Shown: positions 1-5,421 of the stretch, piece after piece
Layout: every line of letters begins with the position of its first letter
Numbering within the stretch: the first letter of the stretch is position 1
Source of the DNA: DATFML01 sp964571225
Lineage (GTDB): Bacteria > Pseudomonadota > Gammaproteobacteria > DATFLG01
DNA length: 6,528 bases
Direction of reading: 5' to 3'
Assembly: GCA_964571225.1 (NCBI GenBank)
Contig: CAZNBB010000171.1
Span: 1 to 6,528 of the forward strand
Made by a program: the position numbers and the translations under genes
The notes under the pieces: model-generated
The model's database searches: none
What the model was told of the DNA's origin: nothing
The model's input: only the letters and a program-made list of their open reading frames with translations

Positions 1-826
1 CCAGGAGGGCTTCGAGGCGGCGGTGAGCCGGGCGCGCGAATACATCACCGACGGCGACATCATGCAGGTGGTGCTGTCGCAGCGTCTGTCGTTGCCGTTC
101 TATGCCGAACCGCTGGATCTCTACCGCGCGCTGCGTGGGCTCAACCCTTCCCCCTACATGTACTTCCTTCACCTGGACGGCTTCCACGTGGTGGGTTCGT
201 CGCCGGAGATCCTGGTGCGCTGCGCCGATGGCGTGGTCACCCTGCGTCCCATCGCCGGCACCCGGCCGCGCGGCAGGGACGAGGCGCAGGATCGGGCACT
301 GGAGGAGGAGCTGCTGGCCGATCCCAAGGAGCTGGCCGAGCACCTGATGCTGATCGACCTGGGGCGCAACGATGTGGGACGGGTCAGTCAGGTGGGCAGC
401 GTGGAGCTGACCGAGAAGATGGTCGTGGAGCGCTACTCCCACGTCATGCACATCGTCTCCAACGTGACCGGTCGCATTCGTCCGAAGCTGTCCGCTATCG
501 ACGTGCTGCGGGCTACATTCCCCGCGGGCACCGTTTCGGGCGCCCCCAAGATCCGCGCCATGGAGATCATCGACGAGCTCGAACCGGTCAAGCGGGGTGT
601 CTACGCCGGGGCAGTGGGCTATCTGTCCTGGTCCGGCAACATGGACACGGCCATCGCGATCCGCACCGCGGTCATCAAGGACGGCACGCTGCACATCCAG
701 GCCGGCGCGGGCATCGTGGCCGATTCGGTGCCGGCGTCCGAATGGGAGGAGACCATGAACAAGGGACGTGCCGTCTTCCGGGCTGCAGCGCTGGCAAACG
801 CCGGGCTCAACGGCGCACATCGCTGA
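1..826 (+). CDS. trpE: Anthranilate synthase component I (TrpE), 5'-truncated by window edge
   Basis: The chorismate-binding subunit of anthranilate synthase makes anthranilate from chorismate, using ammonia delivered by TrpG; this is the first committed step to tryptophan. The frame is open from base 2 (first whole codon), so the start lies upstream. About 274 C-terminal residues of a roughly 500-residue protein are present. Visible family motifs are NPSPYM (143-160), part of the tryptophan feedback pocket in characterised TrpE; VGSSPEILVR; PIAGTRPRG; AEHLMLIDLGRNDVGRVS; MHIVSNVTG (446-472) with the conserved active-site His; FPAGTVSGAPK (518-550); and the C-terminal IQAGAGIVADSVP. The NPSPYM element and the tight link to trpG favour TrpE over PabB. 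The TGA stop is at 824-826, only 12 nt before trpG, so the two subunits are probably co-translated. The GTG at 23 is internal, not a start. Any leader peptide or attenuator would lie upstream and cannot be seen. Confidence 0.96.
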   Translation, partial: QEGFEAAVSRAREYITDGDIMQVVLSQRLSLPFYAEPLDLYRALRGLNPSPYMYFLHLDGFHVVGSSPEILVRCADGVVTLRPIAGTRPRGRDEAQDRALEEELLADPKELAEHLMLIDLGRNDVGRVSQVGSVELTEKMVVERYSHVMHIVSNVTGRIRPKLSAIDVLRATFPAGTVSGAPKIRAMEIIDELEPVKRGVYAGAVGYLSWSGNMDTAIAIRTAVIKDGTLHIQAGAGIVADSVPASEWEETMNKGRAVFRAAALANAGLNGAHR

Positions 827-838
827 GAGGGCGCCGCC

Positions 839-1423
839 ATGCTGCTGATGATCGACAACTACGACTCCTTTACCTACAACCTCGTGCAGTATCTGGGGGA
901 GTTGGGCGCCGATGTGCGGGTGTTCCGCAACGACCGGATCACCGTAGAGCAGATCGAGGAACTGGCCCCGGAGCAGATCGTGATTTCCCCCGGACCGTGC
1001 ACGCCCAACGAGGCGGGCGTGTCGGTGGATGCCATCCGGCGCTTCGCCGGCCATGTGCCCATCCTCGGCGTTTGCCTGGGTCATCAAAGCATCGGCCAGG
1101 CTTTCGGCGGGCGCATCGTGCATGCGGGGCAGATCATGCACGGCAAGACCTCCATGATCTATCACCGGGACGTGGGCGTGTTCACGCAACTGCCCAACCC
1201 CCTGGAAGCCACCCGCTACCACTCGCTGGTGATCGACCCGGCTTCCCTGCCGGACTGCCTGGAGATCACCGCCTGGACCGAGGACGAGCGCGGCGAACCG
1301 GACGAGATCATGGGGGTGCGCCATCGGGAACTGGCGGTGGAGGGTGTGCAATTCCATCCCGAATCGATCCTTACGCAGCATGGTCACGACCTGCTGCGCA
1401 ATTTTCTGAAGGGAACGCGCTAG
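839..1423 (+). CDS. trpG: Anthranilate synthase component II, glutamine amidotransferase (TrpG)
   Basis: A class I glutamine amidotransferase of 194 residues that hydrolyses glutamine and passes ammonia to TrpE. The catalytic triad is visible: Cys79 in GVCLGHQSIGQAFGG, and His173 and Glu175 in VQFHPESI. The N-terminal MIDNYDSFTYNLVQYL and the oxyanion-loop motif ISPGPCTPNEAG are typical. The ATG at 839 has GAGAGG (825-830) eight nt upstream; that site overlaps the trpE stop, which suggests coupling. An ATG at 848 is possible but less well spaced. It is a stand-alone protein, not fused to TrpD as in enterobacteria. In some bacteria the same subunit also serves PabB in folate synthesis (PabA role); the sequence alone cannot exclude this dual use, but the position inside trpE-trpD makes tryptophan the main role. 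Confidence 0.97.
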   Translation: MLLMIDNYDSFTYNLVQYLGELGADVRVFRNDRITVEQIEELAPEQIVISPGPCTPNEAGVSVDAIRRFAGHVPILGVCLGHQSIGQAFGGRIVHAGQIMHGKTSMIYHRDVGVFTQLPNPLEATRYHSLVIDPASLPDCLEITAWTEDERGEPDEIMGVRHRELAVEGVQFHPESILTQHGHDLLRNFLKGTR

Positions 1424-1437
1424 CCCGGCGATTTGTC

Positions 1438-1462
1438 GGTGCCCCCTCCCGCGGGCGGCACC
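1438..1462 (+). other. Stem-loop between trpG and trpD
   Basis: GGTGCC (1438-1443) pairs with GGCACC (1457-1462). Three further C-G pairs (1444-1446 with 1453-1455) form past a bulged C at 1456, leaving a six-base loop. It lies just after the trpG stop and ends four nt before the trpD ribosome site. There is no following T-run, so it is not an obvious terminator. It may affect mRNA stability or trpD translation; that is inference. Confidence 0.45.
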
Positions 1463-1466
1463 AAAT

Positions 1467-1472
1467 GGGGAG
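1467..1472 (+). promoter_or_regulatory. trpD ribosome binding site
   Basis: GGGGAG lies five nt before the ATG at 1478. This decides the trpD start against the in-frame TTG at 1433, which has no comparable site and would add 15 residues without family resemblance. Confidence 0.7.
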
Positions 1473-1477
1473 CTACC

Positions 1478-2497
1478 ATGGATATGCAGCAGGCCATCCG
1501 TGCCGTTACGGAACGGCGCGATCTCACGGCCGACGAAATGACCCAGGTCATGCGTCTGATCATGACCGGCCAGGCTACGCCTGCCCAGATCGGAGGGTTT
1601 CTGACCGCCATCCGCATGAAAGGCGAGACGGTGGAGGAACTGGCGGCCGCCGCCCAGGTGATGCGGGAACTGGCAAGCCGGGTGGAAGTGGGCGGCGCTC
1701 ACCTGGTGGATACCTGTGGCACGGGCGGCGACGGCGTGTGCACCTTCAACATATCCACCGCCAGCGCCATCACTGCGGCGGCGGCCGGTGCCCGTGTCGC
1801 CAAGCATGGCAACCGATCGGTTTCCAGCAGTTGCGGCAGCGCCGACGTGCTGGAGGCGGCCGGCGTCAACCTGGATCTCGGTCCCGAACAGGTCGGGCAA
1901 TGCATCGAGAAGGTAGGGGTAGGTTTTCTGTTTGCGCCCCGCCATCACGGCGCCATGAAGTACGCCATCGGTCCGCGTCGGGAAATGGGTGTGCGCACCC
2001 TGTTCAACCTGCTGGGCCCGCTGACCAACCCGGCCGGTGCGCCCAACCAGGTGCTGGGCGTGTTCAGCGACCAATGGGTGGAACCCCTGGCGGCGGTGCT
2101 CGATCGCCTGGGCAGCGAGCATGTGCTGGTGGTGCACGCCGAGGACGGCATGGACGAAATCAGCGGCGGCGCGCCCACCCATGTGGCGGAACTCAGCAAC
2201 GGCGATATCCGTTCCTACACTGTGACGCCGGAAGAGTTCGGCCTGCAGCGCTCGGATGTGGCAACCCTGGTGGTGCAGAACGCGGAGCAGAGTCTGGCGG
2301 TGATCCGCGATGTGTTCGCGGGTCGACCCGGCCCGGCGCGTGATGTGGTGGTGTTGAATGCCGGTGCCGCGATCTACGTGGCGGGTCTCGCCGATACTCT
2401 CGAGGCCGGTGTGCGGCGCGCCCAGGAGGTGCTGGACAGCGGCGCCGCCGCGCGCAAACTGGACGAACTGGTGGCCGTATCCCGGAGCCTGTCGTGA
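1478..2497 (+). CDS. trpD: Anthranilate phosphoribosyltransferase (TrpD)
   Basis: Transfers the phosphoribosyl group of PRPP to anthranilate, the second tryptophan step. The 339-residue length is normal for the monofunctional enzyme. An N-terminal helical domain (about 1-70, with the LIMTGQATPAQIGGFLTAIR element) precedes the nucleoside-phosphorylase-type catalytic domain. Binding motifs are in order: DTCGTGGDG (79-86, pyrophosphate/PRPP loop), TFNIST around Asn91, KHGNRSVSS (109-117), RTLFNLLGPLTNPA (173-186) and the Mg-binding Asp226-Glu227 in GMDEIS. The KHGNR loop is followed by CGSADVLEA, where many homologues have SGSADVLEA. The start is ATG 1478, with a good ribosome site five nt upstream. 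The gene follows trpG after 54 nt and precedes trpC by 57 nt, within one operon. Confidence 0.97.
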   Translation: MDMQQAIRAVTERRDLTADEMTQVMRLIMTGQATPAQIGGFLTAIRMKGETVEELAAAAQVMRELASRVEVGGAHLVDTCGTGGDGVCTFNISTASAITAAAAGARVAKHGNRSVSSSCGSADVLEAAGVNLDLGPEQVGQCIEKVGVGFLFAPRHHGAMKYAIGPRREMGVRTLFNLLGPLTNPAGAPNQVLGVFSDQWVEPLAAVLDRLGSEHVLVVHAEDGMDEISGGAPTHVAELSNGDIRSYTVTPEEFGLQRSDVATLVVQNAEQSLAVIRDVFAGRPGPARDVVVLNAGAAIYVAGLADTLEAGVRRAQEVLDSGAAARKLDELVAVSRSLS

Positions 2498-2554
2498 CGG
2501 CGGTGTCGACGGGCGGTGACGATACCGGTGCGGTCGCTGCGGAAGACGAGCGAT

Positions 2555-3361
2555 ATGACTGACACTCCCGATGTCCTCAAGAAGATCCTGCGGGTCAAGA
2601 CGCAGGAAGTGGCGGAGCGTGCCGGGCGCCGGGCTATCGGCGAGCTGATGCGGGCTGCGCAAGACGCCGCGCCTCCCAGAGGATTCTTCGACAGCCTGCG
2701 TGGTCGCATCGAGGCCGGCGATCCTGCGGTGATCGCGGAGATCAAGAAGGCGTCGCCGAGCAAAGGTGTGCTGCGGGAGGACTTCGACCCGGCGGCGATC
2801 GCGGCCAGCTATGCGCGCTGCGGTGCGGCATGTCTGTCGGTGCTTACCGACGAGCAGTTCTTCCAGGGGGCGGACCGGTATCTGCAACAGGCGCGCGGCG
2901 CCTGCGAGCTGCCGGTGCTGCGCAAGGACTTCGTGATCGATCCCTATCAGGTCTACGAAGCGCGGGCACTGGGAGCGGACTGCATTCTGCTGATCGTGGC
3001 GGCTCTGGAGGATGACAGGCTGCGGGATCTGGCCCGGCTCGCCGACGAACTGGGCATGGACGCCTTGGTGGAGGTTCACGACCGGGGCGAGTTGGAGCGG
3101 GCGCTGGCCATGCCGGGCAGACTGGTGGGTGTCAACAACCGGGACCTGCGGACGTTTCACACCGACCTGCAGACCACCCTGGATCTGTTGCAGCGGATGC
3201 CGGACGACAGGTTGGTCGTCACCGAGAGCGGTATCCACACGCCGGCGGACGTGGCTCGCATGCGCGAGCACGGCGTGCATGCCTTTCTGGTGGGGGAGGC
3301 GTTCATGAAGGCGCCCGACCCGGGGGCGAAGCTGGCGGAGTTGTTCGGTTCCGGTTCGTAA
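2555..3361 (+). CDS. trpC: Indole-3-glycerol-phosphate synthase (TrpC)
   Basis: Closes the indole ring of carboxyphenylaminodeoxyribulose phosphate, releasing CO2 and water. A single TIM-barrel domain of 268 residues, with no PRAI (TrpF) fusion. Catalytic residues by comparison with known IGPS enzymes are Glu62 and Lys64 in AEIKKASPSKG, Lys124 in LRKDF, Glu173 in LVEVHD, Asn194 in VGVNNRDL and Glu224-Ser225 in VTESGI; the phosphate site GEAFM is at 248-252. The N-terminus, MTDTPDVLKKILRVK, matches the family when started at ATG 2555. The upstream sequence GGAAGACGAG is only a modest ribosome site. An in-frame GTG at 2516 would add 13 unconserved residues. TAA ends the gene at 3359-3361, and it is the last visible gene of the trp operon; trpF, trpB and trpA are not in the window. 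Confidence 0.97.
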   Translation: MTDTPDVLKKILRVKTQEVAERAGRRAIGELMRAAQDAAPPRGFFDSLRGRIEAGDPAVIAEIKKASPSKGVLREDFDPAAIAASYARCGAACLSVLTDEQFFQGADRYLQQARGACELPVLRKDFVIDPYQVYEARALGADCILLIVAALEDDRLRDLARLADELGMDALVEVHDRGELERALAMPGRLVGVNNRDLRTFHTDLQTTLDLLQRMPDDRLVVTESGIHTPADVARMREHGVHAFLVGEAFMKAPDPGAKLAELFGSGS

Positions 3362-3372
3362 CGGGGACCTGG

Positions 3373-3402
3373 TAGGTTGGGCTGAGCTTAGCGAAGCCCA
3401 AC
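3373..3402 (-). repeat. Dispersed hairpin element after trpC (minus orientation)
   Basis: GTTGGGCT (3376-3383) and AGCCCAAC (3395-3402) form a perfect 8-bp stem around an 11-nt loop, with a flanking TAG. The reverse complement reads GTTGGGCTTCGCTAAGC... followed by CCTA, a small palindrome I recognise from intergenic regions of many proteobacteria. It starts 12 nt after the trpC stop, where it could act as a terminator or a 3'-end stabiliser, although no T-run follows. Confidence 0.75.
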
Positions 3403-3510
3403 GGCAGGCAAGCGCTGCGACCCCGCAGCCCAGCGTCCACCGACTGACGCCATACCGTGGTCCGGCGGCTGGTGACTGTTACCATCGCGCGTAACCACGA
3501 CCTGCGATCG

Positions 3511-3623
3511 CTGCAAACCCGAGCTTCGTTGGCCTTCTGTTGTCAGCGCAACCTACGGATGGTGCCAACCCGAGCTTTGTTGGGCTTCCGTCGTCAGCCC
3601 AACCTACGGGTGCTGCCAACCCG
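3511..3623 (+). repeat. 51-nt tandem repeat, two copies plus partial third
   Basis: Two copies (about 3511-3561 and 3562-3612) repeat with an exact 51-nt period, seen as CGAGCTTCG at 3520 against CGAGCTTTG at 3571. TGCCAACCCG recurs at 3614-3623 as a partial third, and weak similarity continues upstream to about 3495. Each unit carries the same palindrome as the element after trpC, in opposite orientation. Copy 2 has an intact stem, GTTGGGCT/AGCCCAAC (3579-3586 and 3596-3603). Copy 1 has a degenerate stem with two mismatches (3528-3535 and 3545-3552). The units end in CAACCTACGG. Apart from these repeats and the hairpins, the 334-nt trpC-crp interval shows no gene; an 80-codon open frame across it is a product of the repeat. 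Confidence 0.8.
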
Positions 3624-3654
3624 CCGCGATGACAACGATGGGGGATACGGGCCG

Positions 3655-3672
3655 GCCGCCGCGTACGGCGGC
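3655..3672 (-). terminator. GC hairpin beyond the crp stop, possible terminator
   Basis: GCCGCCG (3655-3661) pairs with CGGCGGC (3666-3672) around a four-base loop, about 23 nt downstream of the crp stop on the minus strand. No T-tract follows on the crp side, so intrinsic termination is only a weak possibility. Confidence 0.3.
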
Positions 3673-3695
3673 GACGGGTTTGTGTGGAGCGCGTC

Positions 3696-4334
3696 CTAGC
3701 GGGCGCCGAACACTACGATGGTCTTGCCGCGGGCGGTGATCAGACCCTGTTCCTCCAGGGCCTTGAGCACCCGGCCGACCATTTCCCGGGAACAGCCCAC
3801 GATGCGCCCGATCTCCTGGCGCGTGATGCGGATCTGCATGCCTTCCGGATGGGTCATGGCGTCCGGCTGACGGCACAGATCCAGCAGTGCGCGGGCAACC
3901 CGCCCGGTGACGTCCAGAAACGCCAGATCACCCACCTTGCGGCTGGTGTCGCGCAGGCGGGTGGCCATCTGGGCGGCCAGCGCAAACAGCACATCGGGAT
4001 TTTCTTCGGTTACCTGGCGGAAACGGCTGTAGCTGATCTCGGCAAGCTCGCATTGGGTGCGGGTGCGCACCCAGGCGCTGCGCTTGGGCTGGTCGCTGAA
4101 CAGACCCATCTCGCCGAAGAAGTCGCCCTTGTTCAGGTAGGCGAGGACGATCTCATGGCCGTCCTCGTCTTCGATGAGCACGGTCACCGAGCCTTCGATG
4201 ATGTAGTACAGGACGTCCGGCGCATCGCCGGCGTAGATGATGACGCTTTTGGTCGGATAGCGCCGTCGGTGGCAATGCTCCAGAAACCGATCGATGGAGG
4301 GATTACCGGTACTCTTGGTGAGCACTGTCGCCAT
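3696..4334 (-). CDS. crp: cAMP receptor protein, Crp/Vfr family transcription regulator
   Basis: A global regulator that binds cAMP and then DNA at TGTGA-N6-TCACA sites. The 212 residues are close to E. coli Crp and Pseudomonas Vfr over the full length. The N-terminal cyclic-nucleotide domain shows GDFFGEMGLF (70-79), Glu75, and Arg85-Ser86 of the phosphate-binding cassette. Thr130-Ser131 lie in the dimer helix, where E. coli Thr127-Ser128 contact cAMP. KVGDLAFLDVTGR forms the hinge. The C-terminal helix-turn-helix reads TRQEIGRIVGCSREMVGR (171-188), with Arg183, Glu184 and Arg188 equivalent to the E. coli base-contacting residues. THPEGMQ preserves activating region 1. In activating region 2, His22 is kept, and E. 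coli His21 and Lys101 correspond to Arg24 and Arg104. True cAMP responsiveness is therefore expected. It is convergent with trpC and divergent from yhfA. The upstream sequence has a poor Shine-Dalgarno. Confidence 0.97.
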   Translation of the reverse strand: MATVLTKSTGNPSIDRFLEHCHRRRYPTKSVIIYAGDAPDVLYYIIEGSVTVLIEDEDGHEIVLAYLNKGDFFGEMGLFSDQPKRSAWVRTRTQCELAEISYSRFRQVTEENPDVLFALAAQMATRLRDTSRKVGDLAFLDVTGRVARALLDLCRQPDAMTHPEGMQIRITRQEIGRIVGCSREMVGRVLKALEEQGLITARGKTIVVFGAR

Positions 4335-4371
4335 GATGGGTCAGGGTATCCGCGTGGCCGCAATCGAATTG

Positions 4372-4377
4372 ATTATA
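4372..4377 (-). promoter_or_regulatory. Predicted crp promoter (-10 box)
   Basis: The minus strand reads TATAAT, a perfect sigma-70 -10 hexamer, in an AT-rich patch (4361-4390) unlike the GC-rich surroundings. No good -35 box lies 16-18 nt upstream, which is the usual sign of an activator-dependent promoter. The inferred transcript start near 4365 gives a leader of about 31 nt before the crp ATG. Confidence 0.6.
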
Positions 4378-4425
4378 GTCAAATTAACCATGGTCCGATT
4401 GTAGGCAAGGGCGGTTGGCTTGTCG

Positions 4426-4447
4426 AATTGTGATAGGCTTCACGCAT
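4426..4447. promoter_or_regulatory. CRP operator in the crp-yhfA divergent region
   Basis: TGTGA (4429-4433), six bases, then TCACG (4440-4444) match nine of the ten core bases of the CRP consensus, with AT-rich flanks AAT and CAT. The dyad centre lies about 71.5 bp upstream of the inferred crp start, a helical position used by class I CRP activation. It lies only about 30 bp before the yhfA ATG, over a possible extended -10 (TGATAGGCT, 4431-4439), so the same site could repress yhfA. The site is seen directly; the regulation is inferred. Confidence 0.7.
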
Positions 4448-4466
4448 TTGCCGTGGGGAGACAACG

Positions 4467-4883
4467 ATGAAGGCGCGCGTCAAGTGGGTCGAGGACGTCA
4501 CCTTTGTGGGCGAATCCGGCAGTGGCCACGCCGTGGTCATGGACGGGCCGCCCGACGCCGGCGGCCGCAATCTGGGCGTGCGGCCCATGGAAATGCTGCT
4601 GCTGGGCATGGGCGGGTGCACCGCTTTCGACGTGATCAACATCCTCAAACGGGCCCGTCAGCCGGTGGACGACTGCGTCGCCGAGTTGGAAGCCGAGCGG
4701 GCGGAAACCGCGCCCAAGGTGTTTACGCGCATCCACGTCCACTTTGTCGTGACCGGCCGGGGCCTGTCGGAAAAGCAGGTCAAGCGGGCCATCGAGTTGT
4801 CCGCGGAGAAGTACTGTTCGGCATCCATCATGCTGGGCAAGTCCGCCGAGGTGACCCATGACTACGAAATCGTCGAGTCCTGA
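4467..4883 (+). CDS. yhfA: OsmC family protein, YhfA type
   Basis: A 138-residue single-domain OsmC/Ohr-fold protein that closely resembles E. coli YhfA, from the start MKARVKWVEDVTFVGES to the end. Two conserved cysteines are present: Cys51 in GMGGCTAFDV and Cys117 in SAEKYCSASIMLGK. With Arg39 and Glu42 in RPMEM they form the thiol-peroxidase-like site. OsmC and Ohr relatives reduce organic hydroperoxides with dithiols; YhfA itself has no firmly known substrate, so only thiol-dependent peroxide or redox chemistry is inferred. It is probably cytoplasmic, with no signal peptide. The start is ATG 4467, with GGGGAG (4455-4460) six nt upstream. The divergent pairing with crp is the same as in E. 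coli. A VOC gene follows after about 66 nt of GC-rich spacer. Confidence 0.93.
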   Translation: MKARVKWVEDVTFVGESGSGHAVVMDGPPDAGGRNLGVRPMEMLLLGMGGCTAFDVINILKRARQPVDDCVAELEAERAETAPKVFTRIHVHFVVTGRGLSEKQVKRAIELSAEKYCSASIMLGKSAEVTHDYEIVES

Positions 4884-4937
4884 GCCGGCCGCCGGCGCGG
4901 CCCCGGGCCCTGGTGTCGGCGCGCGAACCCCGTATGT

Positions 4938-4944
4938 GGGGAGG
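4938..4944 (+). promoter_or_regulatory. Ribosome binding site selecting a TTG start
   Basis: GGGGAGG lies five nt before TTG 4950. It would overlap the alternative GTG at 4944, so spacing argues for TTG. CCCC (4928-4931) can pair with GGGG (4938-4941), which might partly mask the site. Confidence 0.5.
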
Positions 4945-4949
4945 TGCCC

Positions 4950-5348
4950 TTGAATCGCCCTCCCAGAACGGCCGGGCTGCGCCACGTCGCCCTGAACGTG
5001 CAGGACCTGGCGGCCTGCGAGCGCTTCTATGTGGACCTGATGGGCATGGAGGTGGAGTGGCGCCCGGATCCGGACAACGTCTATCTGACCAGCGGCAACG
5101 ACAACCTGGCGCTGCACAGGGCGCTAGGCACCCCAGAAGGCCCCCAGCGCCTGGACCACATCGGATTCATCATCGCTTCGCCTGCCGACGTGGACCGCTG
5201 GCATGAGTTCCTGAAGGCCAATGGAGTGTCCATCAAGGCCGCGCCCCGCACCCACCGGGACGGCGCCCGCAGCTTCTACTGTGCCGACCCGGAGGGCAAT
5301 GTCGTACAGATAATCCACCATCCACCCATCGCGCAAAATATGAAATAA
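4950..5348 (+). CDS. VOC (glyoxalase/bleomycin-resistance/dioxygenase fold) protein
   Basis: A small vicinal-oxygen-chelate protein of 132 residues from TTG 4950, or 134 from GTG 4944. Two beta-alpha-beta-beta-beta modules are visible. The first begins RHVALNVQDLAACERFYVDLMGM (His12), and the second begins RLDHIGFII (His70) and runs to CADPEGNVVQIIHHPP. In metal-using VOC proteins the ligands are these two positions plus a Glu in the last strand (DPdGnxxE); here that position is Gln120, so metal binding may be altered or absent. There is no signal peptide or membrane segment, so it is presumably cytoplasmic. The substrate cannot be named: the length resembles lactoylglutathione-lyase-like, fosfomycin-resistance-like and uncharacterised VOC proteins. 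It lies 66 nt after yhfA and 73 nt before speD on the same strand, probably in one transcript, and is an extra gene compared with the Pseudomonas order I know. Confidence 0.85.
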   Translation: MNRPPRTAGLRHVALNVQDLAACERFYVDLMGMEVEWRPDPDNVYLTSGNDNLALHRALGTPEGPQRLDHIGFIIASPADVDRWHEFLKANGVSIKAAPRTHRDGARSFYCADPEGNVVQIIHHPPIAQNMK

Positions 5349-5421
5349 TGGGCGATCCGGGCCGGCCCTGCGGGCGGCGCCATGTTCTAAGGCTAGGGAG
5401 GTCGCGCAGGTGGGGAAGGCG

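Noticed and set aside
742..2343. A long plus-strand open frame of 533 codons across the trpE end, trpG and trpD
   Set aside because: It overlaps three well-conserved genes in another frame, has low-complexity Gly/Arg-rich content and no recognisable domain. It is a product of high GC third positions.
3478..3495. GTTAC/GTAAC inverted repeat
   Set aside because: A five-base stem with an eight-base loop is expected by chance and has no supporting context.
3511..3623. Possible CRISPR array
   Set aside because: The 51-nt units are contiguous and similar throughout, with no unique spacers between short identical repeats, and no cas gene is present.
3457..3699. Small plus-strand protein with a 17-residue repeat
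   Set aside because: The frame is made by the 51-nt tandem DNA repeat, whose period is a multiple of three. The signal is the palindromic DNA, not a protein.
3684..4433. A 249-codon plus-strand frame opposite crp
   Set aside because: It is the antisense shadow of crp, which matches Crp/Vfr along its whole length. The frame shows no protein family.
4440..5117. Minus-strand frames opposite yhfA, the VOC gene and speD (also 5233-5793 and 5854-6234)
   Set aside because: They lie opposite recognised genes, are His/Val/Gly-rich as expected of antisense reading, and have no domain or convincing ribosome site.
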